DNA of 64,000 bases from Neocallimastix lanati (nom. inval.). Taxonomy: Eukaryota > Neocallimastigomycota > Neocallimastigomycetes > Neocallimastigales > Neocallimastigaceae. Positions within the stretch are counted from its first letter, which is position 1, and the number at the start of each line of letters is the position of its first letter. The stretch covers positions 491,001 through 555,000 of the forward strand of contig JACVTC010000006.1 in the NCBI GenBank assembly GCA_016946835.1. Reading direction: 5' to 3'. The notes under the pieces are model-generated. The model saw only the letters and a program-made list of their open reading frames with translations. It searched no databases and was not told the origin of the DNA. Made by a program: the position numbers and the translations under genes. This document shows positions 24,501-36,255 of the stretch, one piece after another.

Positions 24501-25885
24501 ATGAGAAACCCATTGCTTCGGTTGATCTCCTTTCGTTCTCCAATGGTATTCTTTTATATGACAATCTTATTTATATTCCTGAATGCCTTAGATTTAAAAT
24601 TCTTTGTTCTTGTCATGATTCTCCTACTGCTGGCCACTTTGGCATAAATAAAACCTCTGACTTAGTTTCTAGAAATTATTGGTGGCCTGGTATGCATAAG
24701 GATATTAAAAAATATATTCGTACTTGTAATGTGTGCTGCGCTTCAAAAGCTCCTCGTCATAAACCTTACGGTTTACTTAAATCTTTACCCATTGGCAATA
24801 ATCCTTGGGAATCAATTTCAATGGATTTTATAACAGATCTTCCCTCTTCCAATGGTATGTCTTGTATTCTTGTCGTAGTTGATCGCTTTACGAAGATGGC
24901 TCATTTTGTTCCCTTTAAATCAGTTCCCTCTGCTGAGGATTGTGCTGAACAATTTCTTAATTCTATTTTCAAACTTCATGGTCTGCCAAAGGATATTGTG
25001 TCGGATAGAGGTACTCAGTTTACTTCTAAATTTTGGAATAGATTATTTAATTTACTTCATGTTGATCTTTGTTTATCATCTGCTCATCATCAGCAAACTA
25101 ATGGTCAAACGGAGAGGGTAAACGCAATACTTGAACAATACTTAAGATGTTATGTTAATTATCAACAAAATAATTGGATAGAATATTTATCTCTTGCAGA
25201 ATTTGCTTACAATAACACAATACAAGAATCTGCAAATGCTACTCCTTTCTTTCTTAATTATGGGTTCAATCCTAAATTTGATCCTTCTACTCCAGATGTT
25301 TCTATTGTCCCTCGTGCTGAAATTATTGCTAAAGACTTAAAAGAATTAAGAAATGTACTTAAAGAAAATCTTCAAAGTGCAGTTAATTTTCAAAAAAAAT
25401 ATTATGATGATAAACATATGTCTCCGCCTGAGTTTAAAGTTGGCTCAAAAGTTTGGCTGTTAAGAAATGATTTAATAAATAATAAAAAAGGTAAACTTGC
25501 TCCTAAGAAATCTGGTCCATTTACTATTTTAAAGAAAATTTCAGATGTAAGTTATAAATTAAAGTTACCAAACTCTTTTAGGGTCTTTCCAGTTTTCCAC
25601 GTTTCACTTCTTGAGCCAGCCTATGAAAATGAATTTACAGAAAGAAATATCCCAACTCCAAAACCTATTATACTTAATGGAGAAAAAGAATATGAAGTTG
25701 AATCTATTCTTGATTCAAAGAAATTTCATAACAAAATTAAATATTTAATTCATTGGAAAGGTTATGATGATTCTGAAAACTCATGGGAACCTTTTGAGAA
25801 TCTTCATTGCAATAAACTTCTTGCCGAATTCCACAAGAAGTTTCCAAATAAACCAAAACCTAAGACGTCTGGAATCCGTCTCTAA
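21557..25885 (+). CDS. Gag-Pol polyprotein of chromovirus (Ty3/gypsy)
   Basis: A single uninterrupted frame of 1442 residues carries Gag and Pol with no frameshift. In order: Gag-like capsid region (about 1-170), Asn-rich stretch, CCHC zinc knuckle (C236, C239, H244, C249), aspartic protease (D294-S-G), reverse transcriptase with YIDD (D658, D659), RNase H (VETDASNFALG, then [13 protein letters not shown]), integrase with an HHCC finger (H1020, H1027, then CNVC) and the DDE triad D1090, D1150, E1186 (DX35E), then a chromodomain (about 1379-1420; YEVESIL, IHWKGY, SWEPFENL). This order defines a chromovirus. In that group the chromodomain steers integration towards particular chromatin. The ATG is the first in a good context after an A-rich leader. 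A processing mechanism for the Gag:Pol ratio is not visible. Confidence 0.95.
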   Translation: MSSSSNDFHFNGDSAKLKGFLAYVGLAIALRPEYFTNDQLKVAYTITLLRDEAMDWAADLMNENNPVLDDFNAFIELMKDRFSDVDAVFNCNQALMHIKQKAYGKVTDYNNEFRRLSEKTDWNEFALMDVYIEGLLPRLQERVISLFPPPAKLSELMRITNRIDHQMTRFATINNYNSRNNSNNNNNSRNNRKYYRFNSSNNRNANSNSFFKSNNDSNYSHLSPEERARRIKEGLCLYCGQSGHKLINCPKRANKPGSSHMARSNSSKKFNKDCIIKCSFNYKNKWIKAKALIDSGSDLNLMDSNFAKINNFKLVHDNLEADNITGIGGGKDVVGKTIPILFKVSNLQVLTEFFVIDLNDKFECLIGSRFLKENKSSIDFNNNILSFCNSNNNASDSSFVESIPSTSVNSTSLSLTSNTSDSISSKPAYSSSCTPNNSLFDNSSISPSVLKNSIASSPNMDTPNKTLPAIYLEFSDVFSEEEAKILPPHSSFDCAIDLKPNTKLYYSAIYPLTIPEEIALEKIIKDYLKYGFIVRSKSEAGHPILFAPKDNGELRMCIDLRKLNEITIRDSYPMPLTTVIFNKAPGHKYYSKLDLKSAYFQIRIRSGDEYKTAFVCSLGHFEFRVMPFGFKNAPACFQRMIDTALSDYLGKFCYAYIDDIIIFSDDLSEHHLHVKKVLLQLRKFHLHVNLEKCEFDKFEVKFLGYYVSSDGLKMDIKKVSAILDWPAPTTVKEVQSFLGLANFYRRFIKNFAKIAYPLNKLTRKNVPFVWSKDANDSFELLKRSFTSAPILIPADPNSQFFVETDASNFALGCILSQVSSKDNKLHPIAFYSRAFTSAECNYPIYDKELLAIKTAFETWRYYLEGAKNTIKVLTDHRNLLYFKKPEQLSQRLIRWSMFFTRFDFQIEYRPGSRGGKPDALSRRPDYDNHEPAKPYQVLKPENFCFTSSISIESNLQDEIKKCYSKDPFFNNVKIYFEKPSANEKPIASVDLLSFSNGILLYDNLIYIPECLRFKILCSCHDSPTAGHFGINKTSDLVSRNYWWPGMHKDIKKYIRTCNVCCASKAPRHKPYGLLKSLPIGNNPWESISMDFITDLPSSNGMSCILVVVDRFTKMAHFVPFKSVPSAEDCAEQFLNSIFKLHGLPKDIVSDRGTQFTSKFWNRLFNLLHVDLCLSSAHHQQTNGQTERVNAILEQYLRCYVNYQQNNWIEYLSLAEFAYNNTIQESANATPFFLNYGFNPKFDPSTPDVSIVPRAEIIAKDLKELRNVLKENLQSAVNFQKKYYDDKHMSPPEFKVGSKVWLLRNDLINNKKGKLAPKKSGPFTILKKISDVSYKLKLPNSFRVFPVFHVSLLEPAYENEFTERNIPTPKPIILNGEKEYEVESILDSKKFHNKIKYLIHWKGYDDSENSWEPFENLHCNKLLAEFHKKFPNKPKPKTSGIRL

Positions 25886-25895
25886 GGGAGAGAGT

Positions 25896-26536
25896 TATAA
25901 CAGAATCAATAATTACAATTATTTTATTATTTTAATATTTAGTATTATTTTTCAATAAAGTTTTAAAACAAATAATTAAATTTAAAAAATATTATTTCTG
26001 GTATAGTTGTTAGTAACTAATACCATGAATCAAACTACTTAGGGTTCGATTCACATTTATTATTATTTTATAGTTTTATTCTAAAAAATATCTAGAAGAT
26101 TCTTTATAGTTCAAGAAATTACTAGAATTTCTTGATAATTCTTGTGTTTAATTAATTAAAATTTATTCTATTAAATTCTTAATTCTATTGTTTTCTATTT
26201 TTTCTAAAATTTTCGATTTTTAAGAACTTTTTAGAAACTTTTATTTTTATTTTTTAATAACTTTAACTTTTGAAAAAAAATATAAATATGAGTAAAATTC
26301 TTATTAACAAATATTCTTTTCTTTGTGTTTTTTATTTTAATTTTGTTTAGTTAATAAAACTTAATTTTTTAATAAAACTTTTTTTAATATTAATACTATA
26401 TCAACCCTTGCGGCTTATAGTATTATAATAAATATAATTAATAAAATAATTATAATAAAAGAAAAAAAATAAATAAAAAATAAAATAATTTTTGTTTTTT
26501 TGAGTGTTATTATATTTATTATAATATTTTGTTATA
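25896..26536 (+). repeat. 3' LTR
   Basis: 641 bases, same ends as the 5' LTR, and directly preceded by the purine tract AAGGGAGAGAG and a T. It differs from the 5' copy at one base by eye, which points to a recent insertion. Confidence 0.9.
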
Positions 26537-26585
26537 ATTTTCTTCATTTATATTATTTTCTTCATTTATATTATTTTCTTCCGGA
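26537..26585 (-). repeat. NNINEE-coding repeat, right part, with target duplication
   Basis: Begins with the ATTTT duplication (26537-26541). Continues as about 2.5 copies of the 18-bp unit. The minus-strand frame runs on from copia coding sequence: DRNPEENNINEENNINEE. Confidence 0.8.
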
Positions 26586-29400
26586 TTCCTGTCTTTTCTA
26601 TTGTTGTCTTTTATGAATGAGAAGTAAGGGTCTTTATAATTGCTTTACTTCATATTTGTATTGACTAGGCTCTTCTTCAACGAATTCTGCATTGTTAGTT
26701 ATAATGCATTTTTTATTAATTTTTAATATCCATGATTATGTATGAATATTTTTTATCATCAAATCCTAAGAATACGCCCTTCTTAGCATTTGGTAAAAAT
26801 TTTGATTTTGTGTTGTGTATCATCCCTGTGATAACACAAACAACTAAAAGTTTTTTAAATGTTTTAACTCTATTTTTTTTTGTTTATAAAATTCTTCATT
26901 GGGTATTAAAAATTTATTTCTTGAATGGGGAATTAAGTTATATATATATATATAACATGCCTGTTTTATGACAAAATTCCAAAGGTTTTCTGATAATTCT
27001 GCCCAATATAGCAGAGTTTTAGCTGAGTTTTTAAGAGTTCAGTTTACTCTTTCAGCTTTTCAATTAACTTCAGGACAACCTTGGATGAGAATAGGTTTTT
27101 TTTTTTCTATCCCATTTTCTTTACAGTATTTATTAATTGTTTTATTTTTTTAAAATTCTTTACTTCCATCTGATTTAAATATTTTATGATATTATATTCT
27201 TCAAACTGGTTATTTAAGCATTTGAAGAATTCCACAAATATTTTGGGGGCTTCGGCTTTAGATTTTAAAGTATATTATCCATACTTTTCTTGAAAATTCA
27301 TCCATGAATGTAATAAAGTATTTTTTTTTTTTTATTATTAACAGATGAACTGTATGGACCTGAAATATCCGAATGAATAATTTCTAATATTTTCGTAGCT
27401 TTTGGTGTCTTTCCTCCACGTGATTTCCTTGACATTTTAGCTACTTTACATTCTATACATTTAGGAACTTTTATTTGGTGTAAAGTTAGATATTTATTTA
27501 TGTTTTCTTGATAATTATAACCTAGTTCTTCTATGCCAAATTTCAAGGCTTTTTTTTCATCAACTTCGTTTAAAGCCCATAATATTTTTATCATTATTTC
27601 TTCTATGTCTTTATTATTAATCTTGTAAGTATTTACTAAGAACTGATTTATCATTGGAAGAATAATACGTACCTATATATACATTATTTGGACCCCATAG
27701 GTTATATCTACCATGTATGTAATCATCGGTGTTAATATTGACTCTGTATCCTATTTTAGCCAGTTCTATTCCACTAATAAGAATTTTAGTTGCAGATTTT
27801 GAATATAATACCCTGTCTAGTCTTACATATATTCCATTAATGTAGCATTCGTAAGTACCATATCCTTCGATTTACACATTGTCCCATTGGTACATCTTAA
27901 TTTTATTTTACAGTGAATAAAATTATTTAACAAATTTAAAATCATGAGTTATATGTTATCCGGCACTCGTATCATATAACCATTTACTAGTGGTATCATG
28001 TTCTTCGTAATAATTGGTATTGTTTACATATAATTCCTCTTTTTTCTTAGGAATTATTATTTCTTCTGGAATAATGAGCATATCATTCACATATTCAATT
28101 AATCCAGTAAATTTTAGTTTTGTTATTAATGTTTATTTCTTCTTGTTTTTCTATTAGAGCCCTTGCATCTTCAAAATCAAAATTATCATCATAACTGCTG
28201 GCACGTGTCTGGATCAGGGATTTTACTTACAAAATGTAAAGACTTCATTGGATAATCATTTAATGTGGTCTTTACTTGAAGCTTTTCTTGCCTCCCTTTA
28301 TTATTATTTGACTTTGTTTTCATATTATAAATTCAATTTCTAGTAGAGTGTCATCTAACTTCACAAATGTGGCAATATAGTTTATTATTATTGTCTTTGT
28401 TATTATTATCTTTATTATTATTGTTATAATGGTTAACATTTGGCTTTCCTCTGTTCTTGGAGTTAGAGCTTTTATTTATTATGATGGTTGTGTTGATTTT
28501 TCTTGGAGGAATTACTAGTTCTTCTTCTTCTACTGATAAAATTAAAGATCCATTGGATCATCTTTTTTTAATGGTTTTGTTATCTTCCCAGCTTTCTAGG
28601 TAAGATTTTGCATAAATAAATCCCTTGAGATTATTAATATATAGGTTTGGTCATTGTCACTATTCAAATTAATTTGAATGATATTTTTATATATAATCAT
28701 CCTTGGTAATACATTGTAGAGATATTTTAATTTTTCCGTATCTCTGTGATCTCCCCATGTTATTCTTCCATATCATCGAAAGCTTATGTCATAAATTCTT
28801 GCTTTCAGATGATTTGAGTTCTATCTCTGGCTTTAATACTTTTTAACCTTTTAAGCCAGTATTCCATATCACCATTAGAATTTCCATATTTTGATTTAAG
28901 TCTTTCCATTACACAGAAACCATTATTATGTCTGCTAAATTTCTCTTAAAACAGACTCATCGACGTTCTTACGTCATGTCAGCGTCGATCCTTTCTGTTT
29001 CCTCAACTAATCTGATATGATCAAGAGGATTACTAAAAAAAAGTTAGTTAGCTGAGTATTAATGTCAATTTTATTGTTTCGATTAACCTTCTTAGCATTG
29101 TTGTTTTGAATAAGGTGCAGCAGGAGCTTGCGGTAAACATTTTGGTAATTAATTTAGTAATTACCCTGTTGGTAACATCGTTGGTATTGGGGTTGTAAAT
29201 AAAACCTTCCGTCATTGAGTTTTCCAACGACATCGACTTCCATGAATTTCTTAATGCCTTGACGTTTAGCGGCTTGTCAATAAAGGAATTTCCACTCATT
29301 AAAGTTGGACTTTCCATGGAGACCTTGATCCTCAACAAAGTTATAGTCTTGCATGATTTCGTAGCTGTGAAGCGATTTAATTATGTACTTTTAATAATAA
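26586..29400 (-). pseudogene. Decayed Ty1/copia retrotransposon (Gag-PR-IN part)
   Basis: Read on the minus strand from high to low coordinates, the order is that of a copia element. A Gag-like stretch starts near 29340 and runs to about 28560, with stops and frameshifts. A degenerate CCHC knuckle (CHICEVR, stop, H) lies near 28345-28378. The protease motif WLYDTSAG lies near 27960-27988, and the copia GAG-pre-integrase/integrase segment is at 27654-27298 (CIECKVAKMSRKS, IIHSDISGP). Integrase continues with SDGSKEF and YCKENGIEKK near 27090-27160, AERVN near 27040, and KKGVFLGFDDKKYSY near 26740-26790. It then passes into the Asn/Glu connector repeat split by the gypsy element. The RT and RNase H that should follow are not seen next to it. 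Many stops show that it is dead. No clear LTR was found at its 5' side. Confidence 0.85.
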
Positions 29401-30845
29401 ATGATATGAGTCAACTAAGACTCTTAATCTATTAGCTTTATTAAATTTAGATCAATAATAATATTCCTTATGGAATATGGTATACAAGGAAAATAAATGT
29501 ATGATCTATCTTACAGTTTTAAATAAGTAGTTAAGTAAGTCACTTAAAAATTAATTAAATAAATATTAAAAGATCATTAACATAGATTTATACGACGATA
29601 GTCATAGTACATAAAAATTTATGTAATCATTAAATATAAACAAATATATACACATAAATATAAATAAATATTATAAATAAATAAATAAATTAAATATATT
29701 GTTAAATTATGAGTGCAGTCAACAGTCATTATTAATATCATGAATAATATTTATTTTTCCATTAGTAATAGATTGATAAGGATCTATAATACTAATGTAT
29801 AGTTTATATAGTTAATATGAAACATGTATTATATGTATTTAAATAGATATGACCATCAAATGTATTTTATATGTATAAATATCATTAAAATATGTATTCG
29901 TAAAAATAAGTCCTTTGCTTCAAATAAATAAAGTTAGTAAATAAGCAAATAGAAGTGATTTTTATCAATATTTTTAAAATAAATACTTTAGGCTTCCTAA
30001 GATTAGGTTAGTTAAAAACTAATATATTTTAAATTTTTAGGGTTAGCTGTTTCAACTATTTAAAAATGATTATATTAATTTTAGGTAAAATACATTTAAT
30101 ATATAAAAAATGATAAATGAGTTAATAATTAAAAAATATTGTGTATATATTCAATACTTTCTAAAATTCAACTATTAAATATTAAATACATGAATTAATT
30201 ATGATGTACATAAACTTTTTACATTTTTATAAAATTTAATAATCTATTTTTTATTATTTATTTTCTAATTTTTTTTTTTTTAATTTTAAATAATAAATAA
30301 ATAACAATTGTTATTAAACTATAATTTAAAAAAGAAAAAAAAAAAAAAAAAAAAACTATAAATGCTTATAAAATTTTTTTTTTACTATATTTAATAAATT
30401 GGATAAAATTTTTAAGATTATTAATTATTAATTAAAAAAAAAAAAAAAAACTTTCAAAGGAAAAATTATAGAAAGTATAATAAAGATGTTTTTAATACTA
30501 AAATAAAAATAACAAAATATATATTAAAGGAAAAGTTTTATTTCAATATTTGTTAATAAATAAAACTAAATAAAGTTGAAAGTTTTTTAATAATGGCAAA
30601 AGGTTAATCTTAATGTAAGAAAAGCTCATCAATTTTTAATTAGGTAATTATTTTGTTTATTTAATTTATTATAAATTTTACTTTTAATGATAAGTAAATT
30701 AAATAAACAAAAAAAATTAAAAAAAAAATATTTGTTTTATTAGAACAATAAAAATTTAATATTTAAATAATAAAAAAAATATTTCTTAGAATAATTTAGA
30801 TCAAGAGAGTTCATTTAATTAAATTAGAATTTTAAGTTTGATTAA

Positions 30846-30890
<45 letters not shown>

Positions 30891-30969
30891 AAAATTTAAA
30901 TTAATTTATAAGTTATGCAGTTAATAGTCTTGATTAGCATTTAGTGTAAATATTTTTACTTTTATTTTA

Positions 30970-31000
<31 letters not shown>

Positions 31001-34000
31001 TATTTATTTTTAAAGTTATAAAATTTAACTTTAAAAAAAAAAAAAAACTAAATCAAATTAATGTATTAATAAATTTATGTATTATTATAATTAATTCTTT
31101 ATTTAAAAAAAGGAAATTATATATTTAATTTCATCTCAATTTTTAAAAAATAAATAAATAAAATAATCATACTCTTTTTTTACATTAAAATAAAAGTTAA
31201 CAATTTATATAATTGGATATACTTCATATAAATAATTTTTTTTAATAAAAACCATATTAATAAAAAGTTATAGAGTTATATGTAAAAGGATGAAATATTA
31301 GAATTAAACTTCATAAATAATAATAATAATATTATTATTATTAATATTAATATAAAAATAAATTATTTAGTTTAAGTTTTTTTAAGCAATTGAATCTTTT
31401 TATTTTTATTTACTTTATGTATTTAATTATTTTGAATTCAATAACCATTTAAATGAATGTAAATTGGTATTATTATAATAATCAGATATATTACTATTGA
31501 AGATAAAATAATTGTTCATGAAATAAAAATTTATTTTATATATTTAGAATAATTTTTAATATATTATTAATATTAGATAAAATAAAATTTAAAATGGAAT
31601 TAAAAGTTAAATATATATATAATAATAAAATGGAAATACTTGTAATTAGTTTTAATTGTTTTATTTATTTTATTTTATTTTAAAAAATGGACTTTCTATA
31701 TTTTTTTTATTTTTATATTTAAATTAACCAATAGAAATTTGAGATTTTAATAAATAAATATTTATTAAAAATATTCATGTAAATTTAATAAATAAATAAA
31801 TAAAGTATTAAATAAATAAATAAAGTATTAAATAATATATTAATTTAAATATAATGGATAAATAATTTAATAACTTAATAAATATTATAATAATTATAAT
31901 AATAATTAAATAAAAATATAAATAAATAATAAAAATACTAATTGTTATGTTCCATACATATCTAATATATGTGTAGTATAAATTAATATGTTTAATTATA
32001 TATAATTATATGTATTATTCATATAATTTATATCAATTTTTATTTAATTGATTTTATATTAATAGTTTTTTTTTTTTTTTTTTTTTTTTAAAATCAATTT
32101 CATGGCTAATAACTTTTATAATAAGGCTTTTTTTATTTTTTTATTTTTTTTTTTTAATTTTTTTAAAAGTTTTGAAAAGAAATTGAAGTATTAGTTTGGA
32201 TTATTATTGAAAAGGATAAGCATTTGAAAATTTTTTAAATTAATCTATTTTTGAATTATTAAATTTATAATATATACTTCTATATTTTTGATGTGTTTTA
32301 CTAATTCTGTTGCTAAACTTTTTTATTTTTATTCTTTTCAATAATTTGTTTTAGATTAAATTGTAGTTCTATTTTATTTTTGTTAATTTTATATGTTTTT
32401 TTTCATACTTTATATTGCTTTATTCATTTATATTTAAATTTCATCTTCTAGACTATAATTCTTATTTATTTTTTTTTTTATAAATATAAGGAAGGACAGG
32501 CCTGTTATTTTTTTTCAATTCATATCCAGGATAGTGTACCTCATAAACTCATAGCCATCATAAAGGTCTTCATTAAAGCACAAATTACATAATTTTTTTA
32601 TAATCCTAACCAATATTCAATTTAATAATTCCATTATCTTTCACTATTATTAATATCATTAATAAATTTCAAAATTTTATGTTATTACAACAAAATTAAT
32701 TATCCTTATAATATTGAAAAATTATCAAATAAGATTACTAATTAAGATTACTAATATAGATTTATATAACTAAGAGAAAAAAAAAAAAAAAAAAAAAAAA
32801 CTGAATAAAAAATATAAACATGTATATCATTAATAAGATTAATTTTGTTATTTTAACCTTTTTTTTTTTTTTTTAACAAAATTATTTAGTTTACTTTATA
32901 TAAAATTTTGATTATATTCTTTAATGTTTAATTAATTGAAATTTTATTTATATTCATTTGTTATATGTTTATATGTGTATACTTTTTTTTTTATTTTAAA
33001 ACTCAAACCTATACTATCATACTTTTCTCTCTTTTTTTTTTTTTTTTTTTTTTTTTTCTAAATTAGTTTATATTTATATTATTAATAATATTGTTAATGA
33101 ATAAATCATTCTTTTCTATTTTTAGAATTTATTATGTTATTATAAAATATTTATTATCAATTTATGATATATTATTTGTTTTTAAAAACTTGCTATTTAT
33201 TAATTTATGATGAAAGGGTATTTCCTATAAAGTTTGAATGACTTTAATTAATTGATGTAATGTATTTTTGTAGATGTATTTAGCTCTACATATACTATCA
33301 TCTTTACATACATATATGTTTATATACCTATTAATATAAGTATAATACGTGTATATGTATATGTATAATCTTTTTCTCTCTTTTTTTTTTTTTTTTTAAA
33401 TAATATTAGAGAAATCTTAAATAATAAAAGAATAATTGAAAGATGATATTAATTAAATTAAAATATTATTATTATTATTATTATTTATTATTATTAGTTA
33501 TTATTATTATTATTAATTATAATTAATTATTATTTTTATTAATATAATTTTTAAAATAAAAAAAAAAAAAAAAGATTTTTTTAAATTTTTAAATTTTTTT
33601 TAATTAAATTTCTTATTTTAGATTTATTTTTATTAAATTCATTCGACTCATAATATATGTAATAATATATTACACTATTGATTTATTCCATATATTAGAA
33701 TACTTTTATTAATTTTTTTTTATTTCTTTGTTGAAAGTTTGAAAAATTAAAATGAAACAAAAAAAGGAAAGAAAAGAACTTATATCAATGAATATAAAAT
33801 AAAATAAAATAAAATAAAATAAAAGAAAAGAAAAGAAAAGAAAAGAATTATTCATGAAAAGATTTATTATAAAGAAAGTTTTTTTTTGTTATTGTTTTTT
33901 TTTTTAAAAAGGTAAAACGAAGTAAAATATTAAATATTTAAAATACAACTAAGAGCTAATATAAAAAATAATAAATGCAAATTAATACTTTTTTTTTTAT

Positions 34001-35098
34001 TTTTCAAACTAATCATGTTAACTTATTATTAACTTAACATTCTTATTCCTTTTTATTATTTAAAATTTTCATTTTTATTTCTAATAATGTATTATTCAAA
34101 TATTAATTATTTATTATTTATTAATAAATACTCTTTTTATTCTTTTTATTATTTAATATTTATATATTTATATTTTTAATATTTAATTATTTATTATTTA
34201 ATATTTAATATTTATTAATAAATACTCTTTTTACTATTTTTTATTATTTATAATTTATTATTTATTATTTATTATTTATTATTCAATTATTTATTATTTA
34301 TTATTTATTATTTATTATTTATTATTTATTATTTATTATTTATTATTTATTATTTATTATTTATTATTTATTATTTATTATTTATTATTTATTTATTATT
34401 TATTATTTATTATTTATTATTTATTATTAATTATTAATTATTAATTATTAATTATTATTTATTATTTATTATTTATTATTTATTATTTATTATTTATTAA
34501 TTATTAATTATTAATTATTATTATTCAATTATTTAAAATTTATTTATTATTAATTATTAATTATTATTTAACATTTAATATTTAATATTTTATAATTTTT
34601 TTTTATTATTAAAATTTTTTTTAATTAAATTATAAAATTAATTATTAATTTTTATTTCATTAATTTATATTTAAATTAAATTATATTATGTTCATAATAT
34701 ATTTCATAATATATTATTTTAAATTGTCAATAATTTAAAAAAATTAATTTAAAAAAAATTTTATTTGCAAAGTAAATAAAAAAAAATTATTTATTTATTT
34801 AATTATTTATTGTATTTATTAATATATTTATCTTAATATTATTTAATTTATTCACTTATTTATATTTATATATTAATACTTTTTTAAACAATCCATAAAC
34901 GTTTAATCTTTTTTTCTTTTTTTAACATTTTTTTTCATAAATATATATATATTTATATTTATTTTATTTTTATTTTATTTATTTATAAAAAAATAAAAAA
35001 AGAAAAAGTTCACTTTGTTCTTTAATAAAACAATAATATTAATAATAAAAAAAAAAAAAAAAAAAAAAGAGAAAACTTAAAGATTATATTTTAAATTC

Positions 35099-35132
<34 letters not shown>

Positions 35133-36255
35133 AAATTAATTTTATAAATATTATATAATTTATTAATATAACCCTTATATATCATTTAATAAAAAAAAAA
35201 AAAAAAAAAGCGATATATATATATATATATATTTATTCGTAATACGCTCTCCACAAACATCAAATTAAAATTTTTTGCGTTTTATTGAAATCAAATCAGT
35301 AATACTATTTCTTTATTACAAAAAGGTAAAAAAAAATAAAAACATTTAAAATGCAGAAAACATATATATATTATATAAAATTATTTTATTATATGTAACT
35401 TTTAAAAGTTAAATAGATCTTTCATAATATAATATTAATTTAAAATTTCAAATTAATATTTTTTATTTTAATATATATTATTATTTCTATAATTATAATT
35501 GTAAAAACCTATTAAAAATATATAAAATACATAAAACAATAACAAAATTACATTTATCATCAAATTTTCAAACAAAATAATTGATAAACTTTATACAATA
35601 TAAAATATATAATGAAATAAAAATTAAAAAATATTTTGAATAAAAAAAAAAAAAACTATTAAATTTTAATTATATATAATTATAAAATAACAGAAAACCT
35701 AAATATTTATTATTTTATAAACACTACTATATTTTATATTTATTTTAATTTAATTTAATAATTATATATTCTTTTTCAAGGTTAGTGTATATAATTTTTA
35801 TATGTATTTAAAATGATTTTTTTTATATTTTAAAAATTATACTATTATAGTAGAGAAGTTAATATATATATTTATAAATAATAAAATGATAATAAAGTTA
35901 AAAAAATACTTGAACAATAATATGATAATCAAACAAACAAACAAATAAAATAGTATTTTACTTAATTATTTATATAAAAAATATATATACATATAAAGTA
36001 TATAATATTGTATTATCATTATTAATATCATTGTTGTTAACGTTAGTTTTAAAAATAAGTAAATAGATTAATATGATCATAAATAGTATAAATTAAAATG
36101 TTTTTTTTCTTTGTATTAATGTATTACTATTTATAAATATATAAAGATTTGGGGTTAATATTATTAAAATAGTTTAGAATATATAATTGTATATATATTG
36201 TTTTAGTATTGTTCAATAATATCTTATTTTTATAATTAATTATTAATATATATAG
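29401..36255. other. Long gene-free AT-rich stretch
   Basis: Nearly 7 kb without a recognisable gene on either strand. It holds long T and A runs (30848-30883, 32069-32089, 33038-33057), TTA arrays near 30970 and 33465, and the AAATAAA/AAGAAA block near 33800-33845. The dispersed repeat block at 34085-34580 falls here too. No tRNA-like cloverleaf or coding pattern was found. Confidence 0.6.
34085..34580. repeat. Dispersed TTATT/AATAAATACTCTTTT repeat block, copy B
   Basis: Same mosaic as at 1370-1890: TTATTTATT runs with AATAAATACTCTTTTTATT near 34120-34145 and 34210-34235, then a long run of TTATTTATT units and ATTAATTATTA motifs. Confidence 0.6.

Larger units (their letters stand above)
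19708..26536 (+). mobile_element. Intact Ty3/gypsy chromovirus LTR retrotransposon
   Basis: A 6829-bp element: 641-bp 5' LTR, about 1.2-kb leader, one Gag-Pol ORF with a C-terminal chromodomain, a purine tract (AAGGGAGAGAG) and a 641-bp 3' LTR. The outer termini form a short inverted repeat, TATAACA..TGTTATA. A 5-bp target duplication flanks it. It lies inside an 18-bp repeat of an older copia element. All enzymatic motifs are present and the LTRs are nearly identical, so it looks recent and possibly mobile. I could not recognise a tRNA primer-binding site after the 5' LTR. Confidence 0.92.

Noticed and set aside
27298-27654. 118-codon minus-strand frame taken as a stand-alone protein
   Set aside because: Its CIECKVAKMSRKS and HSDISGP motifs are copia integrase, and the flanking stretches continue the same dead element.
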